Shown: positions 26,491 to 36,795 of the stretch, piece by piece
How the letters are laid out: every line of letters starts with the position of its first letter
How positions within the stretch are numbered: position 1 is the stretch's first letter
Assembly (NCBI GenBank): GCA_017511465.1
Contig: JAFWJU010000017.1
Location: forward strand, 1 to 64,000
DNA: 64,000 nucleotides
Direction of reading: 5' to 3'
Source: Eggerthellaceae bacterium
Lineage (GTDB): Bacteria; Actinomycetota; Coriobacteriia; Coriobacteriales; Eggerthellaceae
Position numbers and translations under genes: made by a program
The notes under the pieces: generated by a model
What the model saw: the letters and a program-made list of their open reading frames with translations, nothing else
Databases searched by the model: none
What the model was told of the DNA's origin: nothing

Positions 26491-28326
26491 ATGTGCGGAA
26501 TCGTGGGATACACAGGCGAGAAAGCGGCAGCACCGGTCCTGCTCGACGGCTTGGCCAAGCTCGAGTACCGCGGCTACGACTCGGCGGGAATCGCCGTGCT
26601 CGAAAAGGAAGGGCTGCAGGTCGTGCGCCGTAGGGGCAAGGTCGCCGAGCTTGCGCATACGGTTGGACATTTCGACTTGACGGGGACATGCGGCATCGGC
26701 CACACACGCTGGGCCACGCATGGGCGTCCTTCCGAAGCCAACGCGCACCCGCATGCATCATGTGCAGGCGATATCGCGGTTGTGCACAACGGCATCATCG
26801 AGAATTTCGCCGAGTTGCGCGAAGAACTCGAAGGTCGTGGTCACGTGTTCCGCAGCGAGACCGACACCGAGGTGGTGTCCCACCTGATCGAGGAAGCCTA
26901 TGTCGCAAATCCCGATATCAGCTTGGTCGAAGCTTTGCGCCTTGCCTGCACGCGCCTCGTCGGTTCGTATGGTTTGGCTGTGACGTGCGAGCGAGAACCG
27001 GGCGTCATCGTGGTCACGCGCCAGGACATGCCCATCATCATCGGCGTCGCTTCCGATGGAGCTTATGTGGCATCGGACGCCATCGCCGTCATCGGGGCGA
27101 CGCGCGACGTCGTCTTGCTTGCCGATCAGCAGTACGCCAAACTCACGCCCGAAGGCGCCGAGTACACCGACGAGCGCGGACGCGCAATCGAACCGCAGCT
27201 CACGCACATCTCGTGGGACGTCGATGTCGCCGAGAAGGGCGGCTACCCCGACTTCATGCTGAAGGAAATCTACGAGCAGCCGCGCGTCATCCGCGACACG
27301 TTGGCTGGTCGCCTCATCGGCGGCAGGCTCGAAATCGACGAGCTTGACATGACGTCTGAAGAGCTCAATCTGGTTGACCGCGTGTACGTCATCGCTTGCG
27401 GCACAAGCTACCATGCGGGCCTCATAGCCAAGGAGCTCATCGAAGGTTGGGCACGCATTCCCACTGAGGTCGAGGTGGCAAGCGAGTTCCGCTACCGCAA
27501 CCCGATCATCACGCCGACGACGCTTGTCGTGGCCGTGTCCCAGTCGGGTGAAACGGCCGATACGCTCGCCGCCATCCGCGATGCCCGTATCAAGGGCGCC
27601 CGCGTGTTCGGCATCACCAACGTGCTCGGCAGCCCGGTTGCGCGCGAGTCCGATGGCGTCATCTACACGAAGGCCAACAAGGAAATCGCGGTCGCTTCCA
27701 CCAAGTCGTTCCTCGGGCAGATTGTCAGCCTGACGCTTTTGGCCATGTTGCTGGCCCAAGCCAAGGGCAAGCTGCGCATGAACCAGATTCGCCTGCTGTT
27801 CCGCGAGCTCGCAGACACCGCCGAGCAAGTCGAGCAGATCCTCGCCGACACGTCCGATATCCAGAAGGCGGCTACGGCTTGCGTCGACGCCACGAGTGCG
27901 CTGTTCATTGGCCGTGGCATGGGTGCCGCCATTGCAAAGGAAGGCGCCCTGAAACTCAAGGAGATTAGCTACCTGCATGCCGAGGCGTACGCAGCTGGCG
28001 AGATGAAACACGGCCCCATCGCGTTGATCGAAGACGGTTTCCCGGTTATTGCCATCGCCACTGACAGCCCCGTGTACGATAAGGTTGTTTCGAACCTGCA
28101 AGAGAGCAAGGCGCGCGGTGCGTGTATCATTGTCATTGCAACGGAAGGCAATGAGCACATCCGCGAGCTTGCAGATTACGTCATCTACATTCCAAAAGTT
28201 CGCGATGGGTTCTCTGCCATCACGGCGACCGTGCCGTTGCAGTTGTTGGCCCGGTCGATTGCCGTCATGCGCGGTTGCAATGTCGATCAGCCGCGCAACT
28301 TGGCGAAGTCCGTGACGGTTGAATAG
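26491..28326 (+). CDS. glmS: Glutamine-fructose-6-phosphate aminotransferase
   Basis: Makes glucosamine-6-phosphate, the first step toward UDP-GlcNAc. The 611-residue product begins MCGIVGYTG with the N-terminal nucleophile Cys after Met removal. A glutaminase domain (RYDSAG-like YRGYDSAG, GHTRWATHG) is followed by two SIS domains (CGTSYHAG, SQSGETADTLAA, STKSFLGQ) and the conserved end QPRNLAKSVTVE. The start has GGAGCAG-type spacing. No glmS ribozyme is evident upstream; the leader instead holds the tRNA-associated repeat. Confidence 0.97.
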   Translation: MCGIVGYTGEKAAAPVLLDGLAKLEYRGYDSAGIAVLEKEGLQVVRRRGKVAELAHTVGHFDLTGTCGIGHTRWATHGRPSEANAHPHASCAGDIAVVHNGIIENFAELREELEGRGHVFRSETDTEVVSHLIEEAYVANPDISLVEALRLACTRLVGSYGLAVTCEREPGVIVVTRQDMPIIIGVASDGAYVASDAIAVIGATRDVVLLADQQYAKLTPEGAEYTDERGRAIEPQLTHISWDVDVAEKGGYPDFMLKEIYEQPRVIRDTLAGRLIGGRLEIDELDMTSEELNLVDRVYVIACGTSYHAGLIAKELIEGWARIPTEVEVASEFRYRNPIITPTTLVVAVSQSGETADTLAAIRDARIKGARVFGITNVLGSPVARESDGVIYTKANKEIAVASTKSFLGQIVSLTLLAMLLAQAKGKLRMNQIRLLFRELADTAEQVEQILADTSDIQKAATACVDATSALFIGRGMGAAIAKEGALKLKEISYLHAEAYAAGEMKHGPIALIEDGFPVIAIATDSPVYDKVVSNLQESKARGACIIVIATEGNEHIRELADYVIYIPKVRDGFSAITATVPLQLLARSIAVMRGCNVDQPRNLAKSVTVE

Positions 28327-28334
28327 AAGGACAT

Positions 28335-28961
28335 GTGGAAGAACTGACAATCGAAGCCGCACGCGACCTCATCATGCAAGAGGCCGTATCCGGCGAGGCT
28401 CCAGTTGAGGATGCTCCTGCAGAAGCGGGTGCTGATGCCCCCGCAGGGCAAGAAGAAGCCGTGCAACCAGACGATGCCCGAACCTACGATGAGAACGCGG
28501 TTGGCTTGGGTGTCGATATCGTCGAAATCGAGCGCATGAAGCGCATCCTGGAGCGCACGCCGTCGTTTGCCGAGCGCGTGTTCTCGCCTGATGAGCGTGC
28601 GTATTGCGACCGTATGGCCACTCCCGCGACGCATTATGCCCTCCGCTTTGCCGCAAAGGAGGCAGTTGTCAAGGCATTGGGCACCGGGTTCGCGGATGGC
28701 ATTGGCGTGCGCGACATCGAAGTCGTTCGAGTCAAGAGCGGCCGTCCCATCGCCAAGCTATCGGGACGCGCGCTGCAAGTGGCCCAAGAGCAAGGTGTTC
28801 GCGAGCTTGCCATTTCGCTGTCATATACCCATACCGATGCCGTGGCATGTGCCATGGTCGTGACGGAAGCGTCCGTACGCGCCAGCGAGAAGCGCAAGGA
28901 TCCTATGGAAGAATTGGCCATGCAGTTCAAGGAAGTGCGGGGGATGCTCGATGAACTTTAG
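28335..28961 (+). CDS. acpS: Holo-[acyl-carrier-protein] synthase with N-terminal extension
   Basis: Transfers 4'-phosphopantetheine to acyl carrier protein. The core (about 55-185) has GLGVDIVEIERMKRIL, FSPDERAYC and the FAAKEAVVKALGTG motif with the metal-binding Glu. The 208-residue product is much longer than the usual ~125. An acidic Ala-rich N-terminal tail of ~55 residues and a ~25-residue helical C-terminal tail flank the core. The start is GTG 28335 with AAGGA upstream; an internal start near VGLGVD is not seen. The last 11 bases overlap nnrD. Confidence 0.9.
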   Translation: MEELTIEAARDLIMQEAVSGEAPVEDAPAEAGADAPAGQEEAVQPDDARTYDENAVGLGVDIVEIERMKRILERTPSFAERVFSPDERAYCDRMATPATHYALRFAAKEAVVKALGTGFADGIGVRDIEVVRVKSGRPIAKLSGRALQVAQEQGVRELAISLSYTHTDAVACAMVVTEASVRASEKRKDPMEELAMQFKEVRGMLDEL

Positions 28962-29781
28962 CCCCGAAGCGTTTCGCCCAGCGCCTGATGCCAACAAGTA
29001 CACGCGCGGCAAGCTAACCGTCATCGCGGGTAGCGCACGTTACCCGGGCGCGGCAGCGCTGGCTGCCCGTGCGAGCCAGCGCATGGGCGCGGGCTATACC
29101 GAGGTGATTACGGCACGTGGGGCTGTAAACGTCGTGCGCATGGCGTCTCCGTCGCTCGTCGTGCGTGCATTCGACGATTGGAGCGCAAAAGAGCTTCCCG
29201 AGAACAAGGAAGGGAAGCCCTGCGCGGTTTGCATCGGGCCGGGTTTCGTAAACGATGCCGAATCCACAACGCTCGTGTTGCGCGTGCTGAAACGGGCGAA
29301 ATGCCCTGTCCTGGTCGATGGCGGGGGGCTTGCGGCCCTGGGTTCCGCGAAAGCAGTCGAGCTGCTCGCCAAACGCGCCGAGCGCAATTTGGCCACAGTC
29401 ATCACGCCGCATGGAGGGGAAGCGGCGCGCCTGTCAGCGCCGTACGGGTTGCCCGCAAGCGATCCGGAGAAGCTGGCGGCCGGCCTTTCGTTGGCCTTGC
29501 ACGCCATTGTGGTGTTGAAAGGCCCCGATACGTACGTTTCCGATAGCCGTCGGACCGAGGCAATGTGCGAGGGAACGGCTGCGCTTGCCAAGGCGGGCAC
29601 AGGCGATGTGCTTGCCGGCATGATAAGCGCGTTGCTCGCACAGGGCATGCAGCCGTTCGATGCCGCCCTCGCAGGTGCGTGGTTCCACGCCAAGGCCGGC
29701 AAAGCTGCCGCTGAGCGCCTGACCGATATTGCCGTCTGCGCCGAAGACGTCATCGAGGCGATTCCCGACGTGCTGAAATGA
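28951..29781 (+). CDS. nnrD: ADP-dependent NAD(P)H-hydrate dehydratase
   Basis: Repairs hydrated NAD(P)H. The 276-residue product is a ribokinase-like carbohydrate-kinase fold: KLTVIAGSARYPGAAALAARA, VDGGGLAAL, TPHGGEAARL, VLKGPDTYVSD and the KAGTGDVLAGMISALLAQG motif near the C-terminus. The usual epimerase half (NnrE) is not fused; this is the dehydratase alone. It overlaps acpS by 11 bases; acpS and nnr genes are common neighbours. Confidence 0.93.
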   Translation: MNFSPEAFRPAPDANKYTRGKLTVIAGSARYPGAAALAARASQRMGAGYTEVITARGAVNVVRMASPSLVVRAFDDWSAKELPENKEGKPCAVCIGPGFVNDAESTTLVLRVLKRAKCPVLVDGGGLAALGSAKAVELLAKRAERNLATVITPHGGEAARLSAPYGLPASDPEKLAAGLSLALHAIVVLKGPDTYVSDSRRTEAMCEGTAALAKAGTGDVLAGMISALLAQGMQPFDAALAGAWFHAKAGKAAAERLTDIAVCAEDVIEAIPDVLK

Positions 29782-29829
29782 GTAACGGCGATGGTTTCCA
29801 TTGCTCATGCCTAGAACCGAATGGAGTAA

Positions 29830-31929
<2,100 letters not shown>

Positions 31930-31990
31930 GATACGGGTAACGCGGCGTTAGTCCAGCCAATCGTCGAATGTTGCACGTTTCTAAGTCACC

Positions 31991-32052
31991 AGAATAATAA
32001 TTATCTTATTTTGAAAATTATTCTTGACAACAAATAATATTTCCGCTAGAGT
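31991..32052 (+). promoter_or_regulatory. Promoter with overlapping AT-rich dyad, upstream of the 48-codon ORF
   Basis: AGAATAAT (31991-31998) and its exact inverse ATTATTCT (32017-32024) are 18 bases apart. The right arm runs into a consensus -35 TTGACA (32024-32029), followed after 17 bases by -10 TAGAGT (32047-32052). The dyad overlaps the promoter and is strongly AT-rich against GC-rich surroundings, as expected of an operator. Confidence 0.6.
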
Positions 32053-32377
32053 ATAAATCGGCAAGAAAAGGAAACGTTACTCCTCCACTCCTTGTTTTCT
32101 CGCCTCACTCGTCAGGTCGGGGTCATTCTCCCCCTCAGTGGCCCCGACCAGCCTTTCCACCCTGCATGGGAGTCGCCATACATGGCGACTCCCATGCATT
32201 ATCTGGCTCTAAATAGCGTTTTGATGATTGTCAATCCTGGTTTCACGAGGGGTAATAAAGAAGTTACACCGTTCACCCAAGTCTTATTGCAACTGCGCGA
32301 AACGAGGATTAGCCTTAGTATTGACAATCAAGGTTTGACAGGTTGTCAAAAGACGAGCGAATAGATAGGAGATCATC
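32053..32377 (+). promoter_or_regulatory. Structured 5' leader of about 320 bases
   Basis: No convincing gene lies here. The leader contains an 8-bp stem GGTCGGGG / CCCCGACC (about 32116-32150) and a perfect 17-bp hairpin with a 2-base loop (32163-32198). It also holds GATTGTCAAT (32226-32235) paired at distance with ATTGACAATC (32320-32329), and a small dyad TTTGACA / TGTCAAA (32334-32350) just before the ribosome-binding site of the 48-codon ORF. A riboswitch or attenuator is possible, but I cannot match it to the Moco or any other class by eye. Confidence 0.45.
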
Positions 32378-32524
32378 ATGACTGAGATCGATGCCAAGAA
32401 GCATGCTGAGGCACTTGCTGCCGCCATCAAGGAATCCACCGACCGTTGCATCGGCGAGAAGACCCTCAACGGTGACCTGAAGCTCGAGGGCTTCCATGCT
32501 GGCACCAACCGCAAGGATCTGTAA
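32378..32524 (+). CDS. Small conserved-looking ORF of 48 residues
   Basis: A 48-residue soluble protein beginning MTEIDAKKHAEALAAAIKES and ending FHAGTNRKDL. The ATG has a good ribosome-binding site (AGGAG, 6 bases upstream), the codon use matches nearby genes, and a clear terminator follows, so it is a one-gene transcript with its own promoter and long leader. One Cys (DRCIGEK) is present. The first half is predicted helical. Function is unknown. Its place beside modD and the mop gene suggests molybdenum-linked biology, as inference. Confidence 0.7.
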   Translation: MTEIDAKKHAEALAAAIKESTDRCIGEKTLNGDLKLEGFHAGTNRKDL

Positions 32525-32562
32525 GCGACAGTTTCGGTTGTAAGACCGGATACCACACGGGA

Positions 32563-32593
32563 GAGCGCATCTGCAGGTGCGCTCTTTCTTTTT
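32563..32593 (+). terminator. Terminator after the small ORF
   Basis: GAGCGCA / TGCGCTC with an 8-base loop is followed by TTTCTTTTT. It is 38 bases past the stop codon and clearly separates the small ORF from modD. Confidence 0.88.
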
Positions 32594-32669
32594 GATGAAA
32601 AATATACTTCAATAAAAATATATAACAACGGATATAATACGTTGCGTGCTCGATACGAGAGGAAACCCC

Positions 32670-33515
32670 ATGGTCCATATTCCAGATGCCAGGCTTGACT
32701 ACTTCGTGGCCGAGGATGTGCCATACGCTGACTTGACGACCGTGGTGCTCGGCATTGCCAGTGCACGTGGCGAGATGGAGTACTACACGCGTGAGGAGTG
32801 CGTCGTCGCGGGCATCGAGGAAGTTGTGCGTATTGCCGAGAAACTGGGCTGCAAGGCAGATTGCCTGCGTTTGTCAGGAGACAAGGTTCGCGCAAACGAA
32901 TCCATCGTGAGGGTTACCGGCAAGGCGGGCGACTTGCATCAAGTGTGGAAAGTCGGCCTGAACCTGCTTGACCACATGTCAGCCGTGGCCACGAAGACGC
33001 GCAAAATGGTGAGGGACGTGCATGCGGTGAACCCGCAGTGCGAAGTCCTGACCACCAGGAAATCGATGCCAGGCGTGAAAGACCTGCTCACCGAAGCCAT
33101 CATGGTGGGCGGAGCATTTCCGCACCGAATGGGCTTGTCTGAAACCGTGCTCGTGTTCGAGAACCACATGGAGTTCATGGGCGGCTTCAACGTGTTTGTC
33201 GAAAAGCTCCCCGAAATCCGCCGTCGATGCATCGAGAAGAAGCTGTTCGTCGAGGCGACACCCGCACAAGCCCGCGTGCTTGTGGATGCAGGTGTCGATG
33301 GAATCCAATTCGACAAGACGACGCCCGAGGAGCTGAACGCGATCGTTCCCGAGCTGCGCGCCATCGATCCCCGTGTCTCGCTTGTGGCAGCGGGTGGAAT
33401 CAATCTCGACAACGCAGCGGAATATGCCGCAACGGGCGTCGATGGGCTGGTGACCACATGCTTGTTCACTGCCAAACCGCTCGATATGTCGGTTCGCATG
33501 TACTGGATGGGGTAG
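32670..33515 (+). CDS. modD: ModD, nicotinate-nucleotide-pyrophosphorylase-like protein of molybdate clusters
   Basis: ModD is a paralogue of quinolinate phosphoribosyltransferase (NadC) found with molybdate transport genes; its reaction is not established. The 281-residue product follows the NadC/ModD fold: YFVAEDVPYADLTTVVLG near the start, HQVWKVGLNLLDHMSAVATKTRKMV, TTRKSMPGVKDL, the HRMGLSETVLVFENH motif and AAGGINLDNAAEYAATGVDGLVTT. The start is ATG 32670 behind GAGAGGAAA; the frame extends to 32646 without a ribosome-binding site. TATAAT at 32633-32638 is a likely -10. Confidence 0.88.
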   Translation: MVHIPDARLDYFVAEDVPYADLTTVVLGIASARGEMEYYTREECVVAGIEEVVRIAEKLGCKADCLRLSGDKVRANESIVRVTGKAGDLHQVWKVGLNLLDHMSAVATKTRKMVRDVHAVNPQCEVLTTRKSMPGVKDLLTEAIMVGGAFPHRMGLSETVLVFENHMEFMGGFNVFVEKLPEIRRRCIEKKLFVEATPAQARVLVDAGVDGIQFDKTTPEELNAIVPELRAIDPRVSLVAAGGINLDNAAEYAATGVDGLVTTCLFTAKPLDMSVRMYWMG

Positions 33516-33572
33516 GGCGGTCAGTCCTACTGTTCGCCTAAGCGGAAGATGCTCTTTCGCTTGAAAAATAAA

Positions 33573-33601
33573 AAAGCGCCCGCGGGGTACGCGGGCGCTT
33601 T
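33573..33601. terminator. Bidirectional terminator between modD and mop
   Basis: AAAGCGCCCGC and GCGGGCGCTTT form an 11-bp stem with A and T tracts on the two sides, between convergent genes. Confidence 0.85.
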
Positions 33602-33619
33602 GCGGTTTTCTACGAGAGA

Positions 33620-34042
33620 TTAGTCAACGGCGACCATGACGTCGGTGGCCTTGACGATGGCGACGGCCTTGGCGCCTTCCTTGATGCCCAGGTCCTCGAT
33701 GGCCTCGTTGGTGATGGAGCCGGAGACCTTCACGCCGTCTGCGTCTTCGATGGTCACATGGCCGTTCACGGCGCCTTCCACGACCTTCACAACCGTGCCC
33801 TCGATCTGATTACGGGCAGAGAGGCCGGGGAGCTTCTCGGTGGCGAACATCACGTTCGTAGCCTTGATGACGGCGTAGCACTCCTTGCCCTCTTCCAGGC
33901 CGAGGTCCTTGACGGCTTCCATGGTGATGTCTGCCTTGATGGGGTTGTGGTTGCCGCGGCAGATGACGACGACGGCGTTGACCGCACCCTCCTTGATGGA
34001 CTTGACGGTGCCCTTGATCTGGTTGCGTGCGCTGATCTTCAT
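33620..34042 (-). CDS. mop: Molbindin, two tandem Mop domains
   Basis: Cytoplasmic molybdate/tungstate-binding protein of 140 residues. Two Mop (TOBE) units are visible: residues 2-68 begin KISARNQIKGTV and end VIKATNVMFA; residues 70-140 begin SARNQIEGTV and end IVKATDVMVAVD. Tandem molbindins form trimeric rings that store oxyanions. The start is ATG 34042 with AAGGAAA 9 bases upstream; the open frame to 34180 has no Mop-like residues. It lies convergent with modD and divergent from the HTH regulator gene. Confidence 0.93.
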   Translation of the reverse strand: MKISARNQIKGTVKSIKEGAVNAVVVICRGNHNPIKADITMEAVKDLGLEEGKECYAVIKATNVMFATEKLPGLSARNQIEGTVVKVVEGAVNGHVTIEDADGVKVSGSITNEAIEDLGIKEGAKAVAIVKATDVMVAVD

Positions 34043-34398
34043 GATGGTGTTTCCTTTCTGTCGGTGGTGCCTTGATATATCCAGTAGGCTTGTGCCTTTG
34101 CTGGCATCTAGTTTGACTCCGCGCTTGGGCTTTAATGGCATCGCATAACGGCAACCACAATTCGCGTCTCGCTTCGTCACGGTTCGTTTAACGCAGCGCT
34201 AAGGAGCGTCTCATTGCCAAGACCGCTGCTGCATTCCTGAAAGGGAAGGGGAGAAACTCGCAAGGGGCCAAGGAGTGCGGCAGCGGCCTTATGGCATTCG
34301 AGGAGCTTGGCACCGGCATCGTCACTGCCAGTTGAAAAACTCTCCGTCTAAAAATATACTAAAAGAAGAATAGACTATCAAGAGAATAAGGGAAACTC
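34043..34398. promoter_or_regulatory. Intergenic region between mop and the HTH regulator, with candidate operator
   Basis: Near the right end, GTCTA (34346-34350) and TAGAC (34371-34375) flank an AT-rich stretch containing TATACT (34355-34360), a likely -10, and AGAAGAATA. A similar AGAAGAATA lies in the modA promoter. In the middle a frame without stops (about 34190-34336, containing KTAAAFLKGKGRNSQGAKEC) ends GIVTAS-stop but has no normal start codon. AAGGAG precedes an ATT, so it is more likely a gene remnant than a gene. Confidence 0.4.
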
Positions 34399-35367
34399 AT
34401 GCGCTCAGATGACTTCATGAATGCCGAGGATGTTGCGCGCTACCTGAACCTGGGCAAGAACACGGTGTATCAGCTAGCGAAGACGGGAAAACTGGCTTCA
34501 TATCATGTGGGGCGAAAGCTGAAGTTCACGCTCGAAGACGTTGAGGCATACGTTTCGTCCATACATCATGCTCCGGGTGCTGTTCCAGTGCATGCTCCCC
34601 TTAGTGTTGATGCTGCCGAATCCGAGGAAAGCCTTTCCGAAGCGGCTTCGTTCGGGGATCTTGATGGCGTGCCGTTCGTCATTGCGGGAGACGATACGGC
34701 TGCCGACATACTGGCGGGCGCTATGAACTCGTCTGGGATGCCGACCGCGCGCAAGGTGTGCGGCAGCTACACCGCACTTGTTCATTTGTATGCGGGAGAA
34801 GCCGACGCTGCTGTCGTGCACCTGTACGACCAGGCATCCAATTCCTGCAATGTCCCATACGTGCGCAACCTCGCGCCAGGGGCTTCGGTCGTGGTGTTTC
34901 GCCTGTACAGTCGCTCGCAGGGTTTCATCGTGCGCTCAGGCAATCCCAAGAACATTACCACGTGGGGCGCGCTGCTGCGCGATGGCGTGAAGCTTGCCAA
35001 TCGTTCGAAAGGGAGCGGTTCGCGTGTGCTGCTCGACGAGAAACTGCGCGCTATGGAGGCCCGGGCAGAGACGATTGAGGGCTACGACTCGCATTATGCT
35101 GTCGGCGGCACGGCGATTCGCCATGTTGCAAGCGGCGTGGCAGATGTGGCAATTGGCAACGAACGCGAGATGCACGGCATAAGCGGCGTGCAATTTGTTC
35201 CCATGCAAACGGAATGGATCGACCTGGTTGTTCGCAAAACGCCTGAATCACGTCCAGCCATCAAGCGTCTGAAGGAGCTCGTGGCTTCCGAGCGGCTTCA
35301 GCAAGATATCGCCTCGCTGAAGCCGATTGATGCAAGCAAGCTCGGCGCCATCGTCTACGAATCATAA
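34399..35367 (+). CDS. HTH transcriptional regulator with periplasmic-binding-protein-like domain
   Basis: Probable oxyanion-responsive regulator of 322 residues. An excisionase/MerR-type helix-turn-helix occupies residues ~7-55 (NAEDVARYLNLGKNTVYQLAKTG). A PBP-like domain (about 90-318) has PFVIAGDDTAADILAGAMN, YTALVHLYAGEADAAVVHLYD and NRSKGSGSRVLLDE. The same domain type recurs in ModA-like and ligand-sensing regulators of molybdate clusters. No ModE-type regulator is present, so this is the best candidate sensor for the mod genes. It lies between mop and the DUF4213/DUF364 gene. Ligand identity is inferred. Confidence 0.82.
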   Translation: MRSDDFMNAEDVARYLNLGKNTVYQLAKTGKLASYHVGRKLKFTLEDVEAYVSSIHHAPGAVPVHAPLSVDAAESEESLSEAASFGDLDGVPFVIAGDDTAADILAGAMNSSGMPTARKVCGSYTALVHLYAGEADAAVVHLYDQASNSCNVPYVRNLAPGASVVVFRLYSRSQGFIVRSGNPKNITTWGALLRDGVKLANRSKGSGSRVLLDEKLRAMEARAETIEGYDSHYAVGGTAIRHVASGVADVAIGNEREMHGISGVQFVPMQTEWIDLVVRKTPESRPAIKRLKELVASERLQQDIASLKPIDASKLGAIVYES

Positions 35368-35440
35368 CGGGACGCGAAGCGCAGTTTGATATACCATTTG
35401 AGCGACATCAGATAGCGGCAATGCTAAAAGGGGGTTCATC

Positions 35441-36262
35441 ATGGGCATGTGCGAAGGACACGAACGTATTCCTGGCTGGGCAGAAATGCAACAGCTGCCT
35501 TCTCAGTGGGATATGTACAAGCGCCTAGTCGAAGGGGTGCCCGAGGGCATTGCCGTTAAGGACGTTTGCGTTGGCAACCACTGGGTGTTTGTCGAAGCCG
35601 AGAGTGGTTGTGGCATGGCGCTTGTCGTCAGCGGCGGTCGTGGCTTGTATCGCCTGGGTTCCAATGTGCTGCACATGAGCCTTCGCGACCTTGCCGCACA
35701 ATGCGCAAGCTGGAATTTCCTCGAGGCAAGCGTTGGCGTGGCGGCGTTGAATGCCTGGTACTCGACATCCGAGAACGCAACGGCAGTTGGCATGAAGATC
35801 GAGGAAAAGGGCAGCAACGACGGTTTCGAGCTGTACCGTCGCTTGTGTGCGGGCAAGCGGGTGACAGTCGTCGGGCACTTCCCGCTCATCGAGCGTCTGG
35901 CCGACGAATGCGAGCTCACGATTCTCGAGCGCGTTCCCCGCGGGGATGATTATCCCGATCCAGCATGCGAGTTCATCATCCCGCATCAGGACTTCACGTT
36001 CATCACCGGCATCACGCTGACAAACAAGACGATGCCGCGCTTGCTGCAATTATCGAAGGATTCGGATGGCAGCGTCATCCTCGTCGGCCCGAGTGTCGTG
36101 CCGGCACCGCTGTTGTTCGAGTACGGCGTGGACTGCATGGCCGGCTCGGTTATCGAAGACCCCGAACGCGCCAAGGCAGCCATCCTTCGGGCCGAATCGT
36201 CCGGCATCTTCAAGCACGGCGTGCAAAAGATGCGCGTCGAGCGTCCGGGCTGGGTTGACTGA
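35441..36262 (+). CDS. DUF4213/DUF364 protein, putative heavy-metal chelation family
   Basis: A 273-residue protein. The N-terminal third (about 15-105, GIAVKDVCVGNHWVFVEAESG) resembles DUF4213. The rest (about 125-255) matches DUF364, with VGHFPLIERL, the FIIPHQDFTFITGITLTNKTMPRLLQL stretch and VILVGPSVVPAPLLFEYGVDCMAG. The family is described as a putative metal-chelation or metal-cofactor protein and is often found beside molybdate transport genes. The ATG has GGGGG upstream. It is 73 bases after the HTH-PBP regulator and 11 bases before thpR. Confidence 0.78.
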   Translation: MGMCEGHERIPGWAEMQQLPSQWDMYKRLVEGVPEGIAVKDVCVGNHWVFVEAESGCGMALVVSGGRGLYRLGSNVLHMSLRDLAAQCASWNFLEASVGVAALNAWYSTSENATAVGMKIEEKGSNDGFELYRRLCAGKRVTVVGHFPLIERLADECELTILERVPRGDDYPDPACEFIIPHQDFTFITGITLTNKTMPRLLQLSKDSDGSVILVGPSVVPAPLLFEYGVDCMAGSVIEDPERAKAAILRAESSGIFKHGVQKMRVERPGWVD

Positions 36263-36273
36263 TCGGGGGCGTC

Positions 36274-36795
36274 GTGAGGCTGTTCATAGCGGCGGAATTG
36301 CCCGAAGCCGTTCTCGAGGCGTTGGCAGAAACCTCGGGGTTGCTGCGCGGCTGTATCCGAGGACGCTATGTTTCGTCCGACTCGTTTCATATAACGCTCG
36401 CGTTTTTGGGGGATGTGGAAGGCAGCCGGGTGGATACCGTGATCGATGCCCTTGACCGTGGATGCGCGGGGTTTGCCCCTTTTGACATATCGCTCGGCGA
36501 TCTCGGAAGCTTCGGCAAGCGGTCCAAGGCGACGCTTTGGCAGGGTCTTCAAGGTGCTGGCGATTTGCCCGCAATTGCGCAATCGGTCAGGGCGTCTTTG
36601 AACACCGCCGGCATCGCGTTCGACGGGAAAGCGTTCCGCGCGCACATCACGCTCATGCGGGCAGCTGACCTAAGGGAAGGCGCATTGCCCACACCCGCGC
36701 TTGCGCAGGGCACCGTTGAGCGCATCACGTTGTTCCGCTCGGATTTATCGGGAAGCAGGCCTGTGTACGACCCGTTACACGTCGTATGCCTTTAA
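36274..36795 (+). CDS. thpR: RNA 2',3'-cyclic phosphodiesterase
   Basis: 2H phosphoesterase (formerly 2'-5' RNA ligase) of 173 residues. Both catalytic motifs are present: FHITLAFLG (about 35-43) and AHITLMRAA (about 124-132), and the chain opens with RLFIAAELPEAV. The start is a GTG at 36274, 11 bases after the previous stop, so it is probably cotranscribed. It is an unexpected guest in the molybdenum region. Confidence 0.92.
   Translation: MRLFIAAELPEAVLEALAETSGLLRGCIRGRYVSSDSFHITLAFLGDVEGSRVDTVIDALDRGCAGFAPFDISLGDLGSFGKRSKATLWQGLQGAGDLPAIAQSVRASLNTAGIAFDGKAFRAHITLMRAADLREGALPTPALAQGTVERITLFRSDLSGSRPVYDPLHVVCL

Noticed and set aside
32092-32364. A 90-codon frame in the leader before the small ORF
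   Set aside because: No ribosome-binding site, it covers the perfect hairpin and dyads, and it has unusual composition; better read as a leader.
32053-32377. Moco riboswitch assignment
   Set aside because: Context is tempting, but I could not match the conserved Moco core by eye, so I report only a structured leader.
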